Source: Nitriliruptoraceae bacterium (GTDB lineage Bacteria > Actinomycetota > Nitriliruptoria > Nitriliruptorales > Nitriliruptoraceae). Taken from it: a stretch of DNA of 12,761 nt. Each line of letters begins with the position of its first letter. The first letter of the stretch is position 1. The DNA lies in NCBI GenBank assembly GCA_007120485.1, contig SKNP01000416.1, positions 1-12,761 of the forward strand, read 5' to 3'. Positions 7,391-12,761 of the stretch are shown here, in pieces. The position numbers and the translations under genes were made by a program. The notes under the pieces are model-generated. The model saw only the letters and a program-made list of their open reading frames with translations. It did no database searches and was not told where the DNA came from.

Positions 7391-7524
7391 GGCTGCTCCT
7401 CGACGTCGCTGGCCGCATCCGGACGTGAAGGCGGCTGCCGCAGCCCCGGAGGCTACGGGGTCGGCGACCGGGTAGCGTCCGGCCTCGAGCCACGACGGGA
7501 TCCAGCAGGCAGGGGAGCGCAACG
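7391..7524. promoter_or_regulatory. Divergent promoter region between ppc and the thioredoxin-fold operon
   Basis: These 134 bases between two outward-facing start codons must hold the promoters of both transcription units. I cannot pick out convincing -10/-35 elements or a strong palindrome. Confidence 0.4.
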
Positions 7525-8088
7525 GTGCTGGTGCTGCACCACGACGTGACCTCTGCCGCGTCCGCGGTCGCCGTGCTGCGAACGCAACCGCTCGCCGATG
7601 CCGGCGCCCACATCGCCTTCTCCGGGATCGACACGCTGGGCCTGGCCATCTCGATCCCGCCGAGCCGTGAACTGCTGGCCGAACGGGAGCGGTACGCCGA
7701 TCGCGCCGCGGCGCTCGGCCTGGAGCTGCGAGCACCGAGCCGCCAGCCGCCGACCCTGGCGTGCCACCTCGTCGGTGATCTGGCGCAGGAGCAGGGGTTG
7801 GGCGCGGCCTGGCGCCTGGCCTGCCTGCGTGCCTTCTGGACCGAGGATCGCGACGTCGGCGACCATGGGGAGCTGGTCGCCCTGGGCCGCGACATCGGGT
7901 TGGACGCCGCCGAGGTGACCGCACGGTTGGACGACCGAGCGGCCATGCAGGGGCTGCGGAGCCGGATGGTCGCGCAGCGCAACCGCGGGATCGGTGGCGT
8001 CCCGGTCCTGGAGGTCGACGGCGCGTTCGTCCCCGCGGACCTGGCCGACGCCGACCTCGAGCAGCTGGCCTTCGGCGGCACCAGGTGA
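7525..8088 (+). CDS. DsbA / 2-hydroxychromene-2-carboxylate isomerase-like thioredoxin-fold protein without CXXC
   Basis: 187 residues. The N-terminal strand VLVLHHDVTSAAS lines up with the D-x-x-C/S-P-x-S/C active-site loop of DsbA-FrnE and kappa-GST-like HCCA isomerases. The C-terminal part GGVPVLEVDGAFVP (cis-Pro P160), followed by LADADLEQL, is the usual end of that fold, and the middle is helical. There is no CXXC: the loop is SAAS (10-13). S10 could correspond to the glutathione-activating Ser of HCCA-isomerase-type proteins, but the Pro that normally follows is Ala. A dithiol redox role is therefore unlikely; it may bind a thiol cofactor or only keep the fold. The GTG at 7525 follows GGGGAG with a 7-nt gap. 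It overlaps the next gene by 4 nt, so the two are probably translated together. Fold fairly sure, function unknown. Confidence 0.7.
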   Translation: MLVLHHDVTSAASAVAVLRTQPLADAGAHIAFSGIDTLGLAISIPPSRELLAERERYADRAAALGLELRAPSRQPPTLACHLVGDLAQEQGLGAAWRLACLRAFWTEDRDVGDHGELVALGRDIGLDAAEVTARLDDRAAMQGLRSRMVAQRNRGIGGVPVLEVDGAFVPADLADADLEQLAFGGTR

Positions 8089-9035
8089 GCCTGCCGTTGG
8101 AGTCGCCGGCACAGCAGCGCCTCGCCAGCGACCTGCTGGCGTGGGGTGAGGACCGGCCCGTGGCACCCCCGGGGGTGGCTGCCGAGCTACACCGGGAGCT
8201 GCAGCGCGGTCTGGCCGAGCACCGCGATGCGGTGACCGCCGCCGCCTCAGCCCGGCGCGACGGCCGGTTGCTGCTGACGCGGACCACGCTCGAGCGGGCG
8301 GTCTGCGACGGTTGGCAGCTGGAGCCGGAGCCCTTCGAGCACACCTGGGAGAACGTCCGCAGCCACCTGGTGATCGCGGCCATCGTCGAGGACTGGGGAC
8401 GGGACCGTGAGGTCGCCATCGAGCCGGTCGTGGCCGATGTCTGGCAGCAGGAGGCGTCCCGCCAGCCCGGCGATCCGGGGTCGAGGTCGGCGTGGCTCAA
8501 CACCTGCGGGGAGCCGGAGCGGCTGCAGGCCGAGGTCGTCGACCTGGTCGCGACCTTCCGTGAGGTCTGGCCGCGCATCCCCGCCGAGGTGCTGGTCAGC
8601 GACCTGCGGCGCACCCACACCCGCCGTCTCGCGCGCGGTCGGGTGGTGCTTCGCGGCACGACCGACGTCGTGCTCGACAGCCACCGGCGCGACGATCGCG
8701 CCCGGGCGCTGGTCGTGGACCTGCGCACCGGGTTGCCGCGGCCGGACCGGGACCGCCGCTCCGCTCGGTTCTCCGCGCTGCTGTGGGCGTTGCAGACCGG
8801 CCGGCTGCCGTTCCGATGGGCCAGCTTCCACGTGCCCGAGGGCCGCGTCGAGGTGGAGGACCTGGACGTCGAGCGCCTACGCGACGTCGTGGCTGACCTC
8901 GTGGACGCCGTGGCGCAGCTCGGACGCATCGCTGACCTCCAACCGGGCGCGGCGGACCATGAGCTGCGGTTGTCGGGTGGGCCGTGGTGCGACCACTGCC
9001 GGCGGCAGGCGGGGTGTCCGCAGGCGGTGGGCTGA
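8085..9035 (+). CDS. Standalone AddB/Cas4-type iron-sulfur PD-(D/E)XK nuclease-like protein
   Basis: 316 residues. Four cysteines match the 4Fe-4S pattern of AddB and Cas4-family nucleases: C74 in LTRTTLERAVCDG, shaped like the family's LSPSxLExYxxCP, and C302, C305, C311 in the C-terminal WCDHCRRQAGC (C-x2-C-x5-C, the AddB spacing). Between them lie a possible motif His (H94), GTTDVVLD with D194, and VVDLRTG with D212 and R214, matching the RecB-family G-x-x-D ... hD-x-K-T-G core. The usual catalytic Lys appears to be Arg, so cutting activity is doubtful and a DNA-binding or structural role is possible. No helicase domain is attached. The GTG start overlaps the upstream stop (GTGA) and has no strong ribosome site of its own, which suggests translational coupling. 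The last 11 codons form the first unit of a tandem repeat. Family call moderately sure; role unknown. Confidence 0.65.
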   Translation: MSLPLESPAQQRLASDLLAWGEDRPVAPPGVAAELHRELQRGLAEHRDAVTAAASARRDGRLLLTRTTLERAVCDGWQLEPEPFEHTWENVRSHLVIAAIVEDWGRDREVAIEPVVADVWQQEASRQPGDPGSRSAWLNTCGEPERLQAEVVDLVATFREVWPRIPAEVLVSDLRRTHTRRLARGRVVLRGTTDVVLDSHRRDDRARALVVDLRTGLPRPDRDRRSARFSALLWALQTGRLPFRWASFHVPEGRVEVEDLDVERLRDVVADLVDAVAQLGRIADLQPGAADHELRLSGGPWCDHCRRQAGCPQAVG

Positions 9036-9142
9036 GCCGGGCAAGGGCGGCAGGCGGGGCGTCCGCAGGCGGTGGGCTGAGCCGAGCACCGGCGGCAGGC
9101 GGGCGTCTGCAGGCGGTGGGCTGAGGCGGGCACCGGCGGCAG
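9003..9142 (+). repeat. 45-bp tandem repeat, about 3.1 copies, starting inside the nuclease-like gene
   Basis: Units are at 9003-9047 (45 bp), 9048-9092 (45 bp) and 9093-9136 (44 bp), followed by a 6-bp remnant. Each contains the core GCAGGCGGTGGGCTGAG. Unit 1 includes the last 11 codons and the TGA of the iron-sulfur protein. Unit 2 is in the same frame and again ends in TGA, but the codon for the cluster cysteine has changed from TGT to CGT. Unit 3 has lost one base. This looks like a duplicated gene end that is now decaying. Confidence 0.9.
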
Positions 9143-9335
9143 CCCCGGCACGCGCGATCCGGACCGCGGGCACCCGCTCGCCGGTGGATGTCACAGGCCG
9201 CTGCCATGGTGGGGACACCTCGACGGAGGCGCTCATCACGGCGGCGCCCGTCGGCGTCACTCGACGATGCCGATCGGCCACGCCAGACCGGCCACGCCGC
9301 CTCCACGTCGCTGCCACGTAGCTGGAGGATCCACG
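9143..9335 (+). promoter_or_regulatory. Spacer upstream of the HIRAN gene
   Basis: Together with the repeats, this forms the 300-base stretch without a gene between the iron-sulfur protein and the HIRAN gene. I see no convincing small gene or strong hairpin. It must contain the HIRAN promoter unless transcription runs through from upstream. Confidence 0.35.
9324..9328 (+). promoter_or_regulatory. Ribosome binding site that fixes the HIRAN protein start
   Basis: A perfect GGAGG, 7 nt before the ATG at 9336. It favours the 160-residue protein over a 183-residue frame opening at 9267. Confidence 0.8.
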
Positions 9336-9818
9336 ATGATTGGACGAACCGGGGCAACGATCGACGCGCCACGACCCGATGCGTCGGGCTCAACGTCAGG
9401 GAACCGGCCGCTCGGCACCTTCCGGACGCCGGTCCGCGGACACGCGTTCGCCGGGGTACCGGAGGAAGCCGGCACGGTCGAGCCGGGACGACCGGCATCG
9501 CTGGTGCGTGAGCCCGGCAACCCGGCTGACCCACTGGCCGTCGCGGTCTGGGTCGATGCCGCGGACGGCCGTCCGTGGCGGATCGGCTACCTCGATCGCC
9601 TGGTCGCTGGCCGGCTCGCGCCGCGACTCGACGCGGGCACGTCCATCCAGGCGGAGATCGACGGCTGGGTCCCGGAGCCCGATGGCCGCTGGCGTCGACC
9701 GCTGCTGCGGGTCGGGTCGGTCCCGGCTCCGACCTCCGGCCGGGTCTCGGCCGAGGAGGAAGGTGCACCGCCGCCGGGACGACCGCCGGGCGTGCGGCGC
9801 CGACGCGTGCGCGGCTGA
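9336..9818 (+). CDS. Single-domain HIRAN protein
   Basis: 160 residues. The segment from about 27 to 125 matches a HIRAN domain: TPVRGHAFAGV, then a Leu-Val-Arg-Glu stretch LVREPGNPADPLAVAV, then WRIGYLDRLVAGRLAPRLDAG. The NP-x-D-x-x-A-V/I-x-V and h-G-Y-L-x-R signatures are the most telling. HIRAN domains bind DNA 3' ends or damaged DNA and are often fused to helicases or nucleases; here the domain stands alone with a basic, Pro/Arg-rich, probably disordered tail. It lies 300 bases downstream of the iron-sulfur nuclease-like gene on the same strand, so a shared DNA-handling role is possible but not shown. It converges with the VanW-type gene. Confidence 0.72.
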   Translation: MIGRTGATIDAPRPDASGSTSGNRPLGTFRTPVRGHAFAGVPEEAGTVEPGRPASLVREPGNPADPLAVAVWVDAADGRPWRIGYLDRLVAGRLAPRLDAGTSIQAEIDGWVPEPDGRWRRPLLRVGSVPAPTSGRVSAEEEGAPPPGRPPGVRRRRVRG

Positions 9819-9827
9819 CACCTCAGC
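9814..9827. terminator. Weak hairpin at the end of the HIRAN gene
   Basis: GCTGA-CACC-TCAGC is a perfect 5-bp stem that overlaps the HIRAN stop codon within the 31-bp convergent gap. It could help end transcription from both sides. There is no T-run and the support is weak. Confidence 0.22.
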
Positions 9828-9849
9828 GGGCCCTCAGGTCGGGATGACG

Positions 9850-11715
9850 TCAGTCGTCGTCGTTGTCGTCGTCGTTGTCGTCGTCATCGTCATCGTCGTC
9901 GGGCTCTGACGGGGGCTCGGGGCCCTTCTCGACGATGCGGGTCTGGGGGACGTAGCGCGTGTCGATCGTCCGCGTCTCCTCGCCGCCGCCGACGAGGTCG
10001 ACCGTGCGGGTCACGCTGACGTCGAACCCGCGGCCGCCCGACTGCAGGACGCTCTCCTGACCCGGGGCCAGATCGGAGGTCGTGCGCTCCTCCTCGTCGA
10101 AGTCCCGGTAGTTCGTCGGTGAGCTGTGTGTGGCGCTGACCGCGTTGGCGCGTGGCTGGCCGTACAAGGTGACCGTGACGCTCGAGGCGGTGTGGGAGGT
10201 CTTGACCAGGATCGCACCATCGGTGTTGTTGGTGAACCTCACGTCGAGCACCGGGTAGTTCAGCGTCGCTTCACGTCCCATCGGATAGCGGCTGATGTAC
10301 CACGAATGCGCTCTCCAGTCGTCCAACTGGACCCCGGCGAAGAACGCGGCGTTGAAGGTCGTGGTACCGAACTGCGAGGTTCCCCCACCGCAGGTGTCGG
10401 TGAGTTCGCCCTGCACGATGGTGCCGGCTGGGACGTAGCCCTTGTCGCAGCTGCGTTGCCCCGAGACCTCGTTGATCGAGAACTGCTCGTCGGGGAGCAC
10501 GAGCGTGCCGTCGATGACGTCGGCGAGCCGTTGGATGTTCTGGTTCCGGCTCTGCCCGGCGGTGTAGTAGGTGGTGAAGGTGCCGATGGAGTGGGTCGGA
10601 CGGAGCTCCTCTGCCCGTTCCTCGGTGAGATCGGCTTCGACGGTGGCCAGGTCGATCTCCGCCTCACGGGCCCCGTCCCGGACCAGCTCGGTCAACTGCT
10701 CGCTCGCCCGCTCCACGACGAACTCGCGACCGTCGCGGCCGGGCTCCACCTCGACGCTGGCCTCGACCGGCTGGTAGGTGGCGTTGGCCTGCGCATCGAA
10801 GGTGGCGGGCGGGGTTCGGCTGGCCGAGTAGCTCGCGTCCACGGGCGACTCGTCGAAGCGCTCGCTGCCGATCTCGGCCAGCTCCTCCTCGACGTTGTCC
10901 TCGGGGACCTCGAGCTGCAAGGTGGTGCCGGTGGCCCCGCCCTCGGTCTCGACGACCTCGATCAACCGGTAGATGTCGTCCGGGGTCAGGGTGAGGTCGG
11001 CGTCGTCCGCCGTCAGGACGAGATCGTCGGCCAGCGCGGCCTCGGCCTGGGCAGCGACGGTCTCGAGTTCCTCGTCGGCGATCGGTTGGGGCGTCGTCTC
11101 GGCCGGGAGGTCCACGATGTCCTCGCCGGCCGTGAGCAGCCGATCATGGGCGAGGCCGATCGTCTCCGTGCGGTCGACGATGATCAGGCCCTGCGACGGC
11201 TCGACGGTGACCTCGAGCGTCTCCTCGTCGATCCGGACGTCACCGCGCTGCTCATCCTGGTCGAGCTCGTCGGCGAGGTCGTCGACCCAGGCCTCCAGCT
11301 CGTCCGGGTTCGCGTCCCGAACGAACTCGTAGGAGGCACCACGACGCAACGACCGGATCCGGGTGGCGATGTCGCCGGGCAACCCTTCCCGACCACGGCG
11401 CAGCGTCGTCTCCACGGTCGACTCGAGGTCGATCGAGTAGCCCACCTCGCGGGCGGTCAGCGAGTAGGACTCGTCCTGGAACTCGAACGTGACCGGGTCG
11501 GTCTCACGGTCGTCCACGTCGGGCTCCAGCGCGGCCCGGAGCTCCGGCTCGGTCAGGCCCCCGACCTCGATCCCGGACACCTCGGTGTTGGGCAGCACGC
11601 GGTCGCGTTGGACGAACCAGAGGACGCCCAACGCGATGACCAGGAGCACCACGATCCCCCCGACCACCCCGCCGGAGATGTACGCCCATCGGCGTGCTGA
11701 GACGTTCGCGAACAC
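9850..11715 (-). CDS. Membrane-anchored VanW-family protein with Asp/Asn tail
   Basis: 621 residues. A short basic N-terminus is followed by one membrane helix (about 11-35). The extracellular part starts with repeated peptidoglycan-binding-type segments (about 40-360), showing GIEVGGLTEPELRAAL and a second similar block. A VanW domain (about 375-517) follows, with GTFTTYYTAGQSRNQNI, LPDEQFSINEVSG, GGGTSQFGTTTFNAAFF and HSWYISRYPMGREAT. C423 and C442 flank the core and could form a disulfide. A G5-like/beta-rich segment follows, and the protein ends in 16 Asp/Asn residues (9853-9900) after a Pro/Glu stretch. VanW proteins belong to the cell envelope; their biochemical role is not settled. The GTG at 11715 is preceded by GTGAGG (GAGG at 11724-11727) with an 8-nt gap; the frame opens further upstream, but without a better site. 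The divergent neighbour is also a wall protein. Confidence 0.85.
   Translation of the reverse strand: MFANVSARRWAYISGGVVGGIVVLLVIALGVLWFVQRDRVLPNTEVSGIEVGGLTEPELRAALEPDVDDRETDPVTFEFQDESYSLTAREVGYSIDLESTVETTLRRGREGLPGDIATRIRSLRRGASYEFVRDANPDELEAWVDDLADELDQDEQRGDVRIDEETLEVTVEPSQGLIIVDRTETIGLAHDRLLTAGEDIVDLPAETTPQPIADEELETVAAQAEAALADDLVLTADDADLTLTPDDIYRLIEVVETEGGATGTTLQLEVPEDNVEEELAEIGSERFDESPVDASYSASRTPPATFDAQANATYQPVEASVEVEPGRDGREFVVERASEQLTELVRDGAREAEIDLATVEADLTEERAEELRPTHSIGTFTTYYTAGQSRNQNIQRLADVIDGTLVLPDEQFSINEVSGQRSCDKGYVPAGTIVQGELTDTCGGGTSQFGTTTFNAAFFAGVQLDDWRAHSWYISRYPMGREATLNYPVLDVRFTNNTDGAILVKTSHTASSVTVTLYGQPRANAVSATHSSPTNYRDFDEEERTTSDLAPGQESVLQSGGRGFDVSVTRTVDLVGGGEETRTIDTRYVPQTRIVEKGPEPPSEPDDDDDDDDNDDDNDDD
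9853..9900 (-). repeat. Trinucleotide repeat coding an Asp/Asn tail
   Basis: Sixteen codons of GAC/GAT/AAC, read on the minus strand as eight Asp, Asn, three Asp, Asn, three Asp, then the stop. Such runs can change length by slippage. The tail would be strongly negative outside the membrane and could bind cations. Confidence 0.85.
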
Positions 11716-11787
11716 GGTGAAGACCTCACCCCAAGAGGAAAAGGCCGCGACTCGCGAGCCCGGGCGGAACCGTACCAGCGTCGCGTG

Positions 11788-11860
11788 GCAGGTCATCGTT
11801 GCCCCGACGGACACCGTCCGTGCCGTCGGGGCGGCAGCCCGCGCATCGGTAACCTGCGCG
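11788..11860. promoter_or_regulatory. Structured element in the divergent wall-gene spacer (possible RNA leader)
   Basis: The core is a perfect 10-bp stem, GCCCCGACGG / CCGTCGGGGC (11801-11832), which can extend by 3 bp past a bulged A. It is enclosed by a long-range 6-bp pairing, GCAGGT (11788-11793) with ACCTGC (11852-11857). That outer pairing competes with another hairpin, CGCGCA / TGCGCG (11840-11860). Alternative pairings of this kind suit a riboswitch or attenuator in the 5' leader of either flanking gene. I compared it from memory with c-di-AMP (ydaO) and c-di-GMP leaders and did not find their conserved cores. Confidence 0.4.
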
Positions 11861-11950
11861 CGGCCGTAGAGCCGACGTCCACCGCCGAGCGGTCCACGAG
11901 GGGCTTGCCGCGGGCGTCGGTCGTCGCGTTCGGACCACGCCCCGGACCTG

Positions 11951-11955
11951 AGGAG
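11951..11955 (+). promoter_or_regulatory. Ribosome binding site that fixes the coiled-coil protein start
   Basis: AGGAG, 8 nt before the GTG at 11964. Another GTG at 11958 is only 2 nt away and so is a poor start. Confidence 0.65.
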
Positions 11956-11963
11956 ACGTGCGT

Positions 11964-12761
11964 GTGAAGGTGTGTCGTCGATCCTCGTCTGTGCTCCCCG
12001 CCGCCGGGGTCCTAGCGCTCATCGCCGCCCTGCTGCTGATCCCGTTGGCGAACGCCGCCTCCTCGGACGAGTCGGATCCGCAGGAGCGACTGTCGGAGGC
12101 ACAGCAGCGACTGGCCGACATCGGTGAGGAGATCACCGACGCCGAGGCCGAGGCGGAGGACGCCGAGGAAGCCCTCGACGACGCCGACGCCAAGCTCCGC
12201 GAGATCGAGGAGGTCGTCAACGAGGTGACCCTCGACGTGGAGCGGCAACAGGCCGCGGTCCGCGATGCCGAACGACGTCTCGAGGTGGTGGAGGCCGAAG
12301 CAGAGGAGCTGACCGAGCGGTTCGAGGACCGGGTCGCCCGGCTGTTCAAGCAGGGGCCGGAGCTGACGTTCGAGTCACTGCTCTCCAGCGGCGAGGTCGA
12401 CGAAGCGGTGGCCCGCACGATGCTGCTCGAGCGGGTCACCGACGGCGACCAGGTCGACCTCGAGCGGCTCGATGCCGCATCGGTGGCGGTCGACGCGGAA
12501 CGTGCGCGTCTCGCGGAGGAGGAGGCCGAACTCGAGGACCGACTCCAGGAGCAGCAGGAGGTCCTCGCGGAGGCCGAGGAGTTGCGCGAGTCCCGCGCGC
12601 TCGCGGCGGCCGACGCCCGGGATCAGGTCGAGCAACTCGAGGCCGAGGAGGACGATCTCGCGGACGAGGAGGCGGAGCTCGAGCGGTTGGTCGAGGAGCA
12701 ACAGCGCGAGGAGGAGCGCCGCCAAGAGGAGCAGCAGGCGCAGCAGGAGCAGGAGCAGCAG
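11964..12761 (+). CDS. Secreted coiled-coil protein, EnvC/PcsB/CwlO-like N-terminal part of a wall hydrolase or its activator, 3' end outside window
   Basis: 266 codons are present before the right edge. Residues 1-31 form a Sec signal peptide: basic start, hydrophobic core ALIAALLLIPL and an ANA cleavage site. From about 40 on the protein is a long Glu/Ala/Leu-rich coiled coil. Within it, RVARLFKQGPELTFESLLSSGEV and the following LLERVTDGD (about 124-165) match the membrane-distal hairpin of EnvC, PcsB and CwlO-type proteins, which carry R-x-x-x-L-(Y/F)-K-x-G at this place. The last 25 residues seen are a Gln/Glu run. Such proteins usually end in an NlpC/P60, CHAP or M23 domain that cuts or helps cut peptidoglycan at division; that end is not visible here. 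The GTG at 11964 is chosen by ribosome-site spacing. It is divergent from the VanW-type gene. Confidence 0.75.
   Translation, partial: MKVCRRSSSVLPAAGVLALIAALLLIPLANAASSDESDPQERLSEAQQRLADIGEEITDAEAEAEDAEEALDDADAKLREIEEVVNEVTLDVERQQAAVRDAERRLEVVEAEAEELTERFEDRVARLFKQGPELTFESLLSSGEVDEAVARTMLLERVTDGDQVDLERLDAASVAVDAERARLAEEEAELEDRLQEQQEVLAEAEELRESRALAAADARDQVEQLEAEEDDLADEEAELERLVEEQQREEERRQEEQQAQQEQEQQ

Noticed and set aside
9003..9142. CRISPR array
   Set aside because: The units are contiguous tandem copies without spacers, and no cas operon is present.
7391..9151. Upstream extension of the ppc frame (open to 9151 on the minus strand)
   Set aside because: The extension is Arg/Ser/Pro-rich without family similarity, lies antisense to two better-supported genes, and the ATG at 7390 has a good ribosome site and a family-like N-terminus.
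9845..9852. TGACGTCA palindrome at the VanW stop codon
   Set aside because: An 8-bp palindrome at the end of a gene in a convergent gap; no reason to think it is a regulator site.
10126..11700. Long plus-strand frame antisense to the VanW gene
   Set aside because: Low-complexity Gly/Val/Asp/Arg text with no domain; the minus-strand frame has a membrane helix and a clear VanW domain.
11716..11963. c-di-AMP (ydaO) or c-di-GMP riboswitch in the divergent spacer
   Set aside because: A partial resemblance (GGTTACCGATG, TTGGGGTGA) exists on the minus strand, but the conserved cores are not present in order, so I leave the element unassigned.

Overview
The window is about 70% GC, with dense genes, GTG starts and clear GGAGG-type ribosome sites. 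The DevR/DosR-like regulator, the VanW-type wall protein and the coiled-coil wall hydrolase point to a high-GC actinobacterium. A deep-branching, Nitriliruptoria-like lineage is my guess from overall character and is not proven. I see no rRNA, tRNA, CRISPR array or insertion sequence.

Left part (1-4520), redox sensing. A copper protein cut by the left edge (minus strand, 1-766) has a membrane anchor, a complete type-1 copper cupredoxin domain, an Asp/His-rich linker and the start of a multicopper oxidase or nitrite-reductase-like domain. Next come an FMN-binding split-barrel protein (1046-1468, minus) and a DevR/DosR-like response regulator (1617-2258, minus). A DevS/DosS-like GAF-GAF histidine kinase (2387-3961, plus) is divergent from the regulator. 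The kinase keeps the His and Tyr that I align with the haem-pocket residues of mycobacterial DosS, so the pair may sense oxygen, NO or redox state. A palindrome resembling a DosR box lies upstream of the flavin protein. A small SRPBCC-like protein (3978-4520, minus) converges on the kinase.

Middle (4649-9142), central metabolism and an accessory pair. A complete phosphoenolpyruvate carboxylase gene (4649-7390, minus) faces away from a two-gene operon on the plus strand. The first gene is a DsbA/HCCA-isomerase-like thioredoxin-fold protein without CXXC. The second, overlapping it by 4 nt, is a standalone AddB/Cas4-type iron-sulfur PD-(D/E)XK nuclease-like protein whose usual catalytic Lys appears to be Arg. 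The 3' end of the second gene is the first unit of a 45-bp tandem repeat that continues past the stop codon.

Right part (9143-12761). A single-domain HIRAN protein (9336-9818, plus) converges with a membrane-anchored VanW-family protein ending in an Asp/Asn tail (9850-11715, minus). Divergent from that gene is a secreted coiled-coil protein of the EnvC/PcsB/CwlO kind, cut by the right edge. The spacer between these two cell-envelope genes holds a 10-bp perfect hairpin inside a longer-range pairing and looks like a structured leader of unassigned type.

The strongest candidates for something undescribed are the thioredoxin-fold/iron-sulfur-nuclease pair with its repeated gene end and the nearby HIRAN gene, the divergent haem-type DevRS pair beside copper and flavin proteins, and the structured spacer at 11788-11860.
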